Of a stretch of 64,000 bases of DNA, positions 34,541 to 44,065 are shown piece by piece. The notes beneath the pieces were generated by a model. It searched no databases and was not told the DNA's origin. It saw only the letters and a list, made by a program, of their open reading frames with translations. The first letter of the stretch is position 1, and each line of letters starts with the position of its first letter. Made by a program: the position numbers and the translations under genes. This DNA comes from a virus, in IMG/VR virus record IMGVR_UViG_3300028394_002328, positions 124,001-188,000 of that record. One strand, written 5' to 3'.

Positions 34541-37438
34541 ATGGCAAATAAGTACCCGTTAGTTGCAAACTCGTCAACGCTAACAATTGAAGAACTAAGA
34601 AGTAATGACACCTTATTGGTTGATAATTTAACTACAACAGGTATTAGTAATTTAGGTCCAATCGCTAATCTATATCTTACCGGCGGTAGTGCAGGTCAAT
34701 ATTTACAAACAGACGGAGCCGGTAATTTAAGTTTTACTACAGTTAGTGTCACTACATCAGGTATAAGCAATGGCACAAGTAATGTAAATATACCTGCTGT
34801 TAATGGTAATGTTACTATTGGTGTAGCAGGTAATAGTGGAGTTGTTACCGTTACCGGTACTGGCATGGTTGTAGCAGGTAATATCAATCCAAGCGCCAAT
34901 GTAACATATAATTTGGGCAATGCTACTAATCGTTGGAATAATTTATATCTAGCAGGTAATACTATTGTACTAGGTAATGCTACTATTAGTGCTAATGGTA
35001 ATGCTATTATCATGACCAACCCAGATGGTGGTAATTTTGTAATATCAGGAAATAGTAATACAGGTACATCGGGCACTAGTAACGGTACATCAAATGTAAA
35101 TATTCCTGTAGCAAATGGTAATATTACATTTAGTGCTAATGGTACTGGTAATGTTATACAAGTATCTAGTTCAGGAATGATTATTACGGGTAATATTATT
35201 CCTACAAGTAACAATACATTTAGTCTAGGCAACACAACTTCATATTTTAAAGACGCTTTCATTGGTCCAGGATCTCTTTACATTAACGGTGTAAAAGCAC
35301 TAGAGCAAAGTAGCAATACGATTGTTGTTAGTGCTGACATTAATCAATCTGTTAAATTAAGTACAAGTGGTTCAGGTGATATTCAGTTTAATCCAACTGG
35401 CAGTGGTGTAATCGCCGTAAAAGGTCCACTACAGATTCAAGCAGGTAATTATGTAACTAGTAGCAACGGCGGACCAGTTGGATTTAGTAACCCAATCAAT
35501 GTTGATACACTTTCATCTCTAACTGCTAATACTAATTTGACAATTACTGCTAATGGTAGTGGTTCAGTTTCAATTAATGACGATGTTACTATTACTGGTA
35601 ACTTAAATGTTAATGGTGGTGGTGGTAATTTAAGCGTTACTAGTTTAACAGTAGAAGATAATATTATTGATATTAGTGCTGAAACTACAGGTGCACCTAG
35701 CAATAACGCTGGATTAAGAGTAGTTCGCGGTGATCAAGCAGCAACACAATTGCGTTGGACAGAAAGTGCTGGTCAATGGCAGTTTACTAATGATGGTGCT
35801 ACATATTTAGCAATGGTTGGTTCTAATACAAGCACCGGTAATGCTAATATTGGTAATATTGGAACAGGTATAGTATTAGCATCAGGAAATATTACTGGTG
35901 CAAATATTAGAAGTAATGGTTCTGCGAATATTGCTAATGGATTGACAGTTTCAAATGGTGGCGCTAGTATTACAGGTGCTGTTGGAATTACGGGAAATAT
36001 TAATGTAACCGGTAACTTTAATGTTACGGGTAATTTGAACTATAGCAATGTTACAGATTTGGTTGTAGGTGACCCACTTATCATTATGGGCGCTAATAAT
36101 ACAGGTAACTTGTATGATTTAGGTATTGTAGCCAGTTTTACTACTGGTAGTTATTATTATACAGGATTTGTTAGAGATCATAATGATGGTGTTTGGAAAT
36201 TATTTACTAATGTAGCAACAGAACCAACTACTGTAATTGATTGGGCTAACTCTACATTTGCACCAATGAAATCAGGTGCATTTACAAGTAATAGTACGAT
36301 TACAGCAAATGGTAACATAACTGGCAGTAATATTATAACTGCTGGACAATTAGTATCTAGCATTGCCACTGGAACTAGTCCTTTAACAGTTACTAGTACT
36401 ACATTAGTTACTAATCTAAACGCTGACTTATTAGATGGATATAATACCGCAACAGCAGCAACAGCAAATACAGTAGCGGTTCGTAATAGTGATGGTAATA
36501 TTACTGCTAACTTCTTTGTTGGTAATGGTAGTCAATTAACTGGTTTAAGTACAAATGGAGTTAGTAACGGCAATAGTAATGTTGCTATTGCTACAGCGAA
36601 TGGTAATGTAACAATCGCAGCAGTTGGTAACACCGTATTGACAGTAACTGGTACTGGAGTAAATGTAGCCGGTACTATTACAACTGGTGCAGGATCAGGT
36701 GGAAATATTAGTGGAGCTAATTACATAAGTGCTAACTATGTAACTGGTACATTAACAACAGCAGCACAACCAAATATAACCAGTGTTGGTACGTTAACAG
36801 GATTAACTAGTCTAGGAACTGTTAATTTTACTAGTGCTAGTAATGTATCATTAGGTCCTGTAGGTAATGTAAAGATTACTGGTGGAACAAATGGTCAATA
36901 CCTAACTACTGACGGTGCAGGTAATTTAAGTTTTGGTACGGTTACTGTTAGTTCAGCAAGTATAAGCAATGGCACTAGTAATGTCAACATAGGAAGTTCA
37001 GGTGGTAATGTTACATTCGGTGTAGCAGGTAATGCCGCAATTCTTACTGTAACTGGTACTGGTGCTAATATTGCAGGTACAGGCAATGTTACTGGTAATT
37101 TAAATGTTGGTAATTTAACTTGTAGTTCGGGTACAGTAACAGCAGCAACTATAACAGAAACATCAAGTATTACTCTTAAAGAAAATTTAAATCCAATCAC
37201 AAATGCACTAGATAGTATTGTACAATTAATGGGATTCACTTATGATCGTAAAGATGGTACTGCTAAAGGAGAAGCAGGGTTGATTGCTGAAGAAGTAAAT
37301 AACATATTACCTAACTTGATTAGTTATGATGAGACAGGTAAGCCATACAGTATTAATTATAGTAAATTAACCGTGTATTTAATTGAAGCAATGAAAACTC
37401 TTAAATCAGAGTTAGATTCACTTAAAAGTCAAAGATAA
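34541..37438 (+). CDS. Tail fibre with C-terminal S74 self-cleaving chaperone
   Basis: A 965-residue fibre. Long Asn/Thr/Gly repeats (GNI.ANGN, VTGTG.NI.G units) probably form a beta-solenoid; the domain near residues 360-430 (DNIIDISAETTGAPSNNAGL, RVVRGDQAATQLRWTESAGQ) and one near 500-570 (LVVGDPLIIMGANN, YYYTGFVRDHNDG) are globular islands. From residue ~875, SSITLKENLNPITNALDSI, GFTYDRKD, AGLIAEEVNNILPNLI and YSKLTVYLIEAMKTL form a peptidase S74 / intramolecular chaperone domain: it trimerises the fibre and then cuts itself off before the Ser, using Ser and Lys in S-I-T-L-K. The mature fibre would end near residue 874. Confidence 0.85.
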   Translation: MANKYPLVANSSTLTIEELRSNDTLLVDNLTTTGISNLGPIANLYLTGGSAGQYLQTDGAGNLSFTTVSVTTSGISNGTSNVNIPAVNGNVTIGVAGNSGVVTVTGTGMVVAGNINPSANVTYNLGNATNRWNNLYLAGNTIVLGNATISANGNAIIMTNPDGGNFVISGNSNTGTSGTSNGTSNVNIPVANGNITFSANGTGNVIQVSSSGMIITGNIIPTSNNTFSLGNTTSYFKDAFIGPGSLYINGVKALEQSSNTIVVSADINQSVKLSTSGSGDIQFNPTGSGVIAVKGPLQIQAGNYVTSSNGGPVGFSNPINVDTLSSLTANTNLTITANGSGSVSINDDVTITGNLNVNGGGGNLSVTSLTVEDNIIDISAETTGAPSNNAGLRVVRGDQAATQLRWTESAGQWQFTNDGATYLAMVGSNTSTGNANIGNIGTGIVLASGNITGANIRSNGSANIANGLTVSNGGASITGAVGITGNINVTGNFNVTGNLNYSNVTDLVVGDPLIIMGANNTGNLYDLGIVASFTTGSYYYTGFVRDHNDGVWKLFTNVATEPTTVIDWANSTFAPMKSGAFTSNSTITANGNITGSNIITAGQLVSSIATGTSPLTVTSTTLVTNLNADLLDGYNTATAATANTVAVRNSDGNITANFFVGNGSQLTGLSTNGVSNGNSNVAIATANGNVTIAAVGNTVLTVTGTGVNVAGTITTGAGSGGNISGANYISANYVTGTLTTAAQPNITSVGTLTGLTSLGTVNFTSASNVSLGPVGNVKITGGTNGQYLTTDGAGNLSFGTVTVSSASISNGTSNVNIGSSGGNVTFGVAGNAAILTVTGTGANIAGTGNVTGNLNVGNLTCSSGTVTAATITETSSITLKENLNPITNALDSIVQLMGFTYDRKDGTAKGEAGLIAEEVNNILPNLISYDETGKPYSINYSKLTVYLIEAMKTLKSELDSLKSQR

Positions 37439-37449
37439 TGTAGGTTATA

Positions 37450-39276
37450 GTGGCCACGCTAAAGAATACAACTATTAACGATACCGGGTTTGTTACATTA
37501 CCAGTTGGTAATACAGTACAACGACCTGATACTCCAACAGTTGGAATGATGAGATATAACTCAACTAGTGGCTATGCTGAAGTTTATACTAGTGGTGGTT
37601 GGGCTATTTTTGGTTCTTCTCCACCATCTATTAGCACTATATCACCTGGCACTTATAGTGGTGAACAAGGTACATCTTTTACTATTAATGGTGCTAACTT
37701 TAGTAATGATGCCACAGTTAAATTTATTGATGTAAATAATACTGAATACAATGCTGCTGTTGTTACTTTTGTTAATAGCAGCCAATTAACTGCTACAACT
37801 CCCCAAGATTTTACTATAGCACAGGGTCCACTTGATGTTAAAGTATCACAGGCTAGTGGTACAGTTACCAAATTAGATTGTATTGACACGGGCGGAAGTC
37901 CTGGATGGGTTACTACTGCTGGTCAAATAGGTGGTACTATTTATAGAAATGGATCAGTTAGCGTAACTGTTTCAGCCACAGATCCTGACTCAGGTGCTAC
38001 GGTTACTTATTCAGTGTATTCAGGCGCACTTCCATCTGGGTTATCTCTAAACGCAAGCACTGGTGCTATTACAGGGACTGCTCCCAATGTAGGCAGTGAT
38101 ACAACTTACAATTTTACATTGCGAGCAACTGACAACGCAGGTAATACATCTGACCGTGCGTTTAGTATGGTAATATTACAGGGCGCACCTGGAGCACCTA
38201 CTATAGGTACTGCTACTGCAACAAGCGCAACAACTGCAACCGTAGTATTTACGGCACCTGCTAATACAGGTGGAAGTACAATTACTAGTTACACTGCTGT
38301 GTCAAGTCCAAGTAGTATTACCGGTACACTAAGTCAAGCTGGTTCAGGTACTATTACAGTTAGTGGATTAGCTGCTGGTACAAGTTACACCTTTACTGTA
38401 TATGCTACTAATTCGTATGGTAATAGTACTAGTAGTTCGGCAAGTAACAGTATAACAACAAATCAAGTAGCACCATCAACAGTTGAATACTTAGTGCTTG
38501 CAGGCGGTGCTGGTGGTGGAACTAATCACGCAGGTGGTGGTGGTGCAGGTGGTATGTTGACTTCTACATTATCGGTTTCAGCGAGTACTAATTATACAGT
38601 TACAGTTGGTGGTTCTGGAACAGGCGGAATTGGTGGATATGGTAATAGAGGAACTAATGGTTCAACTAGTCAATTTGCTAGTATTAGTACAACAGGTGGT
38701 GGCGGCGGCGGTGGCAGAGGCGGAGGTCCTGGTATTGCTGGCGGATCAGGTGGTGGCGGTGGCGGAGGTAGCGGAGATGAAGGATACGGAGGCACTACTG
38801 ATGCAAGCCAAGGTTATAGAGGTGGCCAAGCAGTTGACTTATATGGAGCTGGCGGCGGCGGCGCCGGCGGTCAAGGTGGTGATAGATCCGGATCTAGCGG
38901 TGGAGCCGGTGGATCGGCAGCGTATAGTAGCATAACAGGCACATCTACCGCTTATGGTGGTGGAGGTGGTGGAGGTGGCTATGGTAGTGGAACAGCTACA
39001 GCCGGTGGATCTGGTATTGGCGGAAATGGTGGTGATGGTAATTCAGGAACTCCTGGTTATTCAGCACCATATGCTAACACAGGATCTGGTGGAGGCGGCG
39101 GCGGTCCTGCTTGGGGAGCCGGCGGAAATGGATCATCCGGAGTTGTAATCATAGCCTATCCAAATACATTTAAAACACTATCTTCAATTGGCGGTGGATT
39201 AAGTTACGATCAACCAAGTAGATCAGGTTATAGGGTATATCGCTTTACCGGTGGCACAGGTTCAATAAGTTGGTAA
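37450..39276 (+). CDS. Glycine-rich tail adhesin 1 (IPT, He_PIG, FN3, Gly-rich tip)
   Basis: A 608-residue adhesin with a GTG start. Order: N-terminal module ~1-55 (MATLKNTTINDTGFVTLPVG, QRP..P..G..RYN..), IPT/TIG-like domain ~58-145 (PPSISTISPGTYSGEQGTSF), He_PIG domain ~170-250 (LPSGLSLNASTGAITGTAPN), FN3 domain ~255-345 (GAPTIGTATATSATTATVVF, SLAAGTSYTFTV-like end), and a Gly-rich tip ~350-608 with poly-Gly stretches of 4-7 glycines, ending in SSIGGGLSYDQPSRSGYRVY. The tip resembles in composition the polyglycine-II tip of Salmonella phage S16 gp38. It is the first of seven related glycine-rich adhesins. The role in receptor binding is inferred. Confidence 0.78.
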   Translation: MATLKNTTINDTGFVTLPVGNTVQRPDTPTVGMMRYNSTSGYAEVYTSGGWAIFGSSPPSISTISPGTYSGEQGTSFTINGANFSNDATVKFIDVNNTEYNAAVVTFVNSSQLTATTPQDFTIAQGPLDVKVSQASGTVTKLDCIDTGGSPGWVTTAGQIGGTIYRNGSVSVTVSATDPDSGATVTYSVYSGALPSGLSLNASTGAITGTAPNVGSDTTYNFTLRATDNAGNTSDRAFSMVILQGAPGAPTIGTATATSATTATVVFTAPANTGGSTITSYTAVSSPSSITGTLSQAGSGTITVSGLAAGTSYTFTVYATNSYGNSTSSSASNSITTNQVAPSTVEYLVLAGGAGGGTNHAGGGGAGGMLTSTLSVSASTNYTVTVGGSGTGGIGGYGNRGTNGSTSQFASISTTGGGGGGGRGGGPGIAGGSGGGGGGGSGDEGYGGTTDASQGYRGGQAVDLYGAGGGGAGGQGGDRSGSSGGAGGSAAYSSITGTSTAYGGGGGGGGYGSGTATAGGSGIGGNGGDGNSGTPGYSAPYANTGSGGGGGGPAWGAGGNGSSGVVIIAYPNTFKTLSSIGGGLSYDQPSRSGYRVYRFTGGTGSISW

Positions 39277-39279
39277 TAT

Positions 39280-40332
39280 ATGGCAACCCTTAAAAATTCA
39301 ACCATTAACGATACACAATTCTTTACATTGCCTGCAGGTACTACGGCACAACGGCCAGCTAGCCCTGTACAGGGCATGACACGCTATAATACAACATTAG
39401 GTTATATTGAGTGGTACGATAGTGTAAGTGCAACATGGCGACCTATCTATCAAAGTCCAAGTATTGAAGTAACTTATTTAGTAGTTGGTAGTGGCGGAGG
39501 CGGCGGAGGTGGCTTTAGTACAGATGCCGCAGGTGGAGGTGGAGGTGCCGGCGCATATATAGAAGGCACTGAGTATCTAGTGTCAGGCACCTCCAAAATA
39601 ATTACTGTTGCAGCCGGTGGTGAAGGTGGTGCAGGTTCTGTTGGTGTTAGAGGTGGTGTTGGTAGTAACACAGTGTATGGTAGTGTCACTGCTAATGGTG
39701 GCGCAGGTGGTGGAACATATAGTGGAAACCCTGCTTATAATCAGGGTATGGATGGCACCAGTAATGGCAATGCATCTGGATCTGGTGGTGCAGGTGCGGG
39801 ATCTGCAACAAATCCAGGAGGAGCCGGGGGAGCATACGGAAATGCAGGTGGATCGCACACGGGTACAGGACAAAGTAACAAATCTACATCATGCGGTGGT
39901 GGGGGTGGGGCAGGCGCAGCAGGTGGAAATGGTACTGCAAATAGCACCGGCGGTGCAGGTGGTATCGGAAAATTAAGCGCTATGACAGGTTTGTATTATG
40001 CTGGTGGAGGTGGAGGTGGTTCTACACAGGGATCAACTGCACAAGGTGGTAATGGAGGTGGCGGTAATGCCGGAGCACCCCCTGGAACTGGTGGAGGGGG
40101 TAATAATGGTTCTGCTGGAACGACAAATCGCGGAGGAGGCGGTGGGGGAGCCAGTGCAGGTAGTGTAACTGTTACAGGTGGAAACGGTGGAAGTGGGGTC
40201 GTAATATTAAGAATAGGCGCTAGTTATATTGTGACTATCGGTGTTGGATTATCATATTCACTAGATACTTCAAATCCAGTATATAAAATTTATACGTTTA
40301 CCTCAGGAACAGGCACAATAACATTTAGTTAA
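39280..40332 (+). CDS. Glycine-rich tail adhesin 2 (short)
   Basis: A 350-residue adhesin: the N-terminal module (MATLKNSTINDTQFFTLPAG, TAQRPASPVQGMTRYNTT) passes directly to the Gly-rich tip (VTYLVVGSGGGGGGGFSTDA), with no IPT, PIG or FN3 domains. The tip has at least nine Gly runs of 4 or more separated by Asn/Ser/Ala loops, and ends with strands GSGVVILRIGASYIVTIGVG and YSLDTSNPVYKIYTFTSGTG. The ATG follows the previous stop by one short spacer (TAATATATGG), so translation may be coupled. Confidence 0.75.
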   Translation: MATLKNSTINDTQFFTLPAGTTAQRPASPVQGMTRYNTTLGYIEWYDSVSATWRPIYQSPSIEVTYLVVGSGGGGGGGFSTDAAGGGGGAGAYIEGTEYLVSGTSKIITVAAGGEGGAGSVGVRGGVGSNTVYGSVTANGGAGGGTYSGNPAYNQGMDGTSNGNASGSGGAGAGSATNPGGAGGAYGNAGGSHTGTGQSNKSTSCGGGGGAGAAGGNGTANSTGGAGGIGKLSAMTGLYYAGGGGGGSTQGSTAQGGNGGGGNAGAPPGTGGGGNNGSAGTTNRGGGGGGASAGSVTVTGGNGGSGVVILRIGASYIVTIGVGLSYSLDTSNPVYKIYTFTSGTGTITFS

Positions 40333-40349
40333 TTAAAAAGGAGAAAAAA

Positions 40350-40718
40350 ATGGCACATTATGCTTTTTTAGATGAAAATTATGTAGTAACAGAAGTTATA
40401 GTTGGTAAAGACGAAAGCAACTTTGATTGGGAAAGACACTATGGTGATTTCCGTGGTCAATTGTGTAAGCGTACTAGTTATAACACAATAGGTGGACAAC
40501 ACACATTAGGTGGACAACCTTATAGAAAAAATTATGCAGGCATAGGTTATACTTATGATCCACAGCGTGATGCTTTCATTCCACCTCAACCATATCCAAG
40601 TTGGACATTAAACGAGGATACTTGTAATTGGGATCCATATAAACCATATCCTAGTGATGGTGGTAGATATACTTGGGATGAAGATCAATTAGATTGGATA
40701 GCAGTACCTACTGAATAA
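40350..40718 (+). CDS. MAHYAF-family small virion/accessory protein, single domain
   Basis: A 122-residue protein, MAHYAFLDENYVVTEVIVGK, followed by CKRTSYNT, PYRKNYAGIGYTYDPQRDAF and IPPQPYPSWTL. Aromatic-rich, Trp/Tyr repeats at the C-terminus (W..D....PYP.DGGRY.WDEDQ..W). Proteins of this pattern recur near fibre genes of aquatic T4-like phages, but their role is not established. It lies between two glycine-rich adhesins and has a strong AAAGGAG site. A paralogue with two domains is at 43445. It may cap or help fold the adhesin before it. Confidence 0.7.
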   Translation: MAHYAFLDENYVVTEVIVGKDESNFDWERHYGDFRGQLCKRTSYNTIGGQHTLGGQPYRKNYAGIGYTYDPQRDAFIPPQPYPSWTLNEDTCNWDPYKPYPSDGGRYTWDEDQLDWIAVPTE

Positions 40719-40725
40719 TATGTAA

Positions 40726-43434
40726 ATGGCCACCCTTAAAAACACTACAGTAAACGATACTGGTTACTTACAGTTACCAGTTGGTACAACTGATCAAAGA
40801 CCAGTTAGCCCCGCCAACGGCTATACTAGATACAATACCGACTTGCGTGTAGTAGAATATTATGATGCTAACTACAGTAGTTGGATGAGTGTAGTAAGTG
40901 GTGCTAGTGGTACTACACTTAGTGTTGATTTTCTTGTGGTAGCCGGGGGTGGAGGTGGCGGGTTTGACGTATCTGGTGCTGGTGGTGCAGGCGGATTGAG
41001 AACCAGTGCAGGAACCAGTGGCGGTGGTGCCTCAGCCGAAAATGTAGTAACAGCTACCGTTGGCACTGCATATACTGTTACTGTAGGCAGCGGAGGTGCC
41101 GGAAACACATCATCAGGTGTTGGCACCAATGGTAGTAATTCTGTTTTTGGTTCTATTACCGCAATTGGTGGGGGTGGCGGTGGCGGTGCTGCTTACGCAG
41201 GTGTTGCTGGAGGCAGTGGCGGTGGCGGTGGCGCCGGGGCTACTTACACTGGCGGTTTGGGCACAGCCAGTCAAGGGTACGTTGGCGGTACCAGTTATCA
41301 AGCAGGCACCAATTACAGTGCTGGTGGCGGTGGTGGGTCGGGTTCTGTCAGCTCTGCTGCGTCAGCAAGTAAAGGTGGCGACGGTGGGGCAGGAACTGCT
41401 TCTACAATTACTGGCAGTGCAGTAACATATGCTGGTGGAGGTGGAGGTGGATTCTTAAGTACCGCCGGTGCTGCTTCTGCCAGCTCTCGTGGCATAGGTG
41501 CTGCTGGTGGTGGTTCAGGTGGGGTTAGTAGTAGTACTACAATAGTATTTTCATCAACCTCTGCTACATCAAATACAGGTAGTGGCGGCGGTGGCAGTGG
41601 TTGGACCAATGGATCAAATGGGTCGGGTGGTTCGGGTGGTTCAGGTATAGTTGTACTCAAATTCCCAGCTGCATTCTATTTGACAGCCGATGCAGGATTG
41701 ACTAGTAGCGTGGTTACTAGTGGTGCTTATAAGATTGCTACATTCACTGCTGGCACGGGCCCAGTTTATTTTAGTAATACTTCGCCACTTGATGTAAGTT
41801 ATTTAGTGGTTGCTGGTGGCGGTGGATCAGGTGGTCCTGGCAATAGATCAGCTTATACTAATTCTTCAGCATGGTCAGGTGGAGGTGGCGCTGGTGGGTT
41901 ACTAACTGGAACTATTAGCACTATACTTTTAGGGGCCAGTTATACAGTTACAGTTGGTGCTGGTGGGTCAGTAGACAATAATGGAACAAATAGCGTGTTT
42001 AATACATACACCGCTATAGGGGGCGGAGCCGGCGGTGATTCATCTACTGGGGGAGATAACGGTAATAGTGGTGGCTCAGGTGGAGGAGGAGGCGGAGACG
42101 TTGCAACCTCAGGCGGATCGGCTACCGCAGGACAAGGTTACGCAGGTGGAGCTGGACAAGACCTTTCGCCAGAATCTGGAGGTGGCGGTGGAGGCGCCGG
42201 GGGTGTTGGCAATCCAGGCACAACAACAGGAGCAGGTGGTGTTGGATATGCAAGTTCTATTACAGGTACTTCTACTTACTACGCAGGTGGAGGCGGTGGT
42301 GGTGCAGGAGTCGGAACACGAACTACCAATACTGGTGGATTAGGTGGAGGTGGAAATGGTACTACTGTTGCATACGGTTCGACTTCAACAGCTACTCCTG
42401 GTACACCAAATACTGGTGGTGGTGGCGGAGCAGGTCCAACAGCAGGTGGATCCGGTGTAGTCATACTAGCATACGCATCTAATTATTATATTAATGTTGG
42501 CTCAGGTCTAACAGCAGACACAAGTTTGTCAAATGGTGTTAAATATACCAAATTCACAGCAGGTACTGGCTCAATTTCATTTACTACTAGTCCCACTTTT
42601 ACAGTAGATTATCTAGTAGTTGCTGGTGGAGGTAGTGGTGCTACATATACACCTAGCAGTGGTTATGCTAGTGGTAATACAGGTAGTGCTAGTGTTTTTA
42701 ACATTATAACCGCATCAGGTGGAGGTTATGGAGGAGCTTGGAACGCTGCTAGTGGCACTGTAGGAGGAGCAGGTGGTTCCGGTGGTGGCGGCGGTCCTAT
42801 AAATGTAGCAAATCAATCAATAGCAGGCGGAGCTGGCACTGCTGGTCAAGGTTATGCAGGTGGTTCAGGAGTATACACTGGTTCAGCTTATGTAAGCGGT
42901 GGAGGTGGTGGTGCTGGTGGTATTGGTGGTAATGGATCAGGAAGCACATGTGGTGCTGGTGGTGTTGGATATGGTAGTGCGATCAATGGCACCCTTACTT
43001 ATTATGCTGGTGGTGGTGGGGGAGGTACGGCAATCGGTTCTGCTGGAGCAGGTGGAAATGGAGGTGGAGGTGCAGGTGGTAGAGGCGCGAATGGTACATC
43101 CGGTACTCCTAACACCGGAGGTGGCGGGGGTGGCGCAGATTCTGGAATAGGTGCTGGTAATGGTGGAGGTGGCGCCGGTGGATTGTTAGCCAATGTCGCT
43201 TCTAACTTGTCTACCGGTGTTTCATATACTGTAACTATTGGGGCAGGTGCAGCATCGGTTGGTACTGGCACAGGTACTAGTGGCGCAGGTGGTTCAGGTA
43301 TCGTCATACTGCGTGTACCAAGTAATTACTCAGCGACCTTCTCAGGTGGATTAACTACTAGTCTAAGCACTTCAGTAACCGGTTATAAAACCTACACAGT
43401 AACAGCCGGCACTGGTACGGTAACCTTTAGTTAA
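40726..43434 (+). CDS. Glycine-rich tail adhesin 3 (three tandem tips)
   Basis: A 902-residue adhesin. After the N-terminal module (LKNTTVNDTGYLQLPVG, QRPVSPANGYTRYNTD) come three Gly-rich tip domains in tandem, each starting with a 'FLVVAGGGGG/YLVVAGGGG' strand (near residues 66, 360, 630) and ending with a strand pattern like GSGIVVLKFPAAFYLTAD or GSGVVILAYASNYYINVG plus 'Y.. FTAGTG'. The domains differ in loop sequence, so one polypeptide could offer three binding surfaces. No FN3 or PIG domains. The repeat of a whole tip unit suggests internal duplication. Confidence 0.75.
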   Translation: MATLKNTTVNDTGYLQLPVGTTDQRPVSPANGYTRYNTDLRVVEYYDANYSSWMSVVSGASGTTLSVDFLVVAGGGGGGFDVSGAGGAGGLRTSAGTSGGGASAENVVTATVGTAYTVTVGSGGAGNTSSGVGTNGSNSVFGSITAIGGGGGGGAAYAGVAGGSGGGGGAGATYTGGLGTASQGYVGGTSYQAGTNYSAGGGGGSGSVSSAASASKGGDGGAGTASTITGSAVTYAGGGGGGFLSTAGAASASSRGIGAAGGGSGGVSSSTTIVFSSTSATSNTGSGGGGSGWTNGSNGSGGSGGSGIVVLKFPAAFYLTADAGLTSSVVTSGAYKIATFTAGTGPVYFSNTSPLDVSYLVVAGGGGSGGPGNRSAYTNSSAWSGGGGAGGLLTGTISTILLGASYTVTVGAGGSVDNNGTNSVFNTYTAIGGGAGGDSSTGGDNGNSGGSGGGGGGDVATSGGSATAGQGYAGGAGQDLSPESGGGGGGAGGVGNPGTTTGAGGVGYASSITGTSTYYAGGGGGGAGVGTRTTNTGGLGGGGNGTTVAYGSTSTATPGTPNTGGGGGAGPTAGGSGVVILAYASNYYINVGSGLTADTSLSNGVKYTKFTAGTGSISFTTSPTFTVDYLVVAGGGSGATYTPSSGYASGNTGSASVFNIITASGGGYGGAWNAASGTVGGAGGSGGGGGPINVANQSIAGGAGTAGQGYAGGSGVYTGSAYVSGGGGGAGGIGGNGSGSTCGAGGVGYGSAINGTLTYYAGGGGGGTAIGSAGAGGNGGGGAGGRGANGTSGTPNTGGGGGGADSGIGAGNGGGGAGGLLANVASNLSTGVSYTVTIGAGAASVGTGTGTSGAGGSGIVILRVPSNYSATFSGGLTTSLSTSVTGYKTYTVTAGTGTVTFS

Positions 43435-43444
43435 AGAGTAAAAA

Positions 43445-44050
43445 ATGGCACATTATGCTTTCTTAAATGAATATTTGATTGTTACAGAAGTTATCACTGG
43501 ATTAGATGAAAATAACTATGATTGGGAAACTCATTATGGTAATTTTCGTAGACAACTTTGTAAACGCACTAGTTACAATACATACGGTGGTGTACATAAT
43601 CTAGGTGGCACACCATATAGAAAAAACTATGCTGGTATTGGTTTTAGTTATGACCCACAGCGTGATGCGTTTATACCACCAAAACCAAATGATTATTGGT
43701 TGTTGAACGAAGAAACATGCTTATGGGAAGAACCCTCACCAACAAATTGTGAAGGTGTTTACTTTGCTAGGTTAGATGAAGATAATATTGTTCAACAATT
43801 ATTTTATGTTAAAAATTCTGATACTTCACTCGATGGTGTTATAAACGAAAACATAGGATTAGCATTCTGTAGAAGTGTTTTTGGTAGTGATACAAATTGG
43901 AAGCAAACTAGTCACGATCCACATTTTAGATTTCATTTTGGTGATATTGGCTATAGTTATGATGAAAACTATGATGCTTTTATACCACCTCAACCCGATC
44001 CAAATTGGGTATTAGACTATGATACATTCACTTGGTATTCACCTAGATAA
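43445..44050 (+). CDS. MAHYAF-family protein, tandem double domain
   Basis: A 201-residue paralogue of the 40350 protein. The first ~100 residues align closely (MAHYAFLNEYLIVTEVITGL, CKRTSYNTYGG, PYRKNYAGIGFSYDPQRDAF). The second ~100 (VYFARLDEDNIVQQLFYVKN, IGLAFCRSVFGSDTNWKQT, FHFGDIGYSYDENYDAFIPP) are a second, more divergent copy of the domain. AAAGAG ribosome site; 10 bases after adhesin 3. The duplicated layout next to glycine-rich adhesins suggests a structural or assembly role, not proved. Confidence 0.7.
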   Translation: MAHYAFLNEYLIVTEVITGLDENNYDWETHYGNFRRQLCKRTSYNTYGGVHNLGGTPYRKNYAGIGFSYDPQRDAFIPPKPNDYWLLNEETCLWEEPSPTNCEGVYFARLDEDNIVQQLFYVKNSDTSLDGVINENIGLAFCRSVFGSDTNWKQTSHDPHFRFHFGDIGYSYDENYDAFIPPQPDPNWVLDYDTFTWYSPR

Positions 44051-44053
44051 AGA

Positions 44054-44061
44054 CATAAATA
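44054..44061 (+). promoter_or_regulatory. Putative late promoter CATAAATA
   Basis: CATAAATACAGT lies just after the MAHYAF stop, 4 bases before the next ATG; a transcript from it would be leaderless. Confidence 0.4.
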
Positions 44062-44065
44062 CAGT

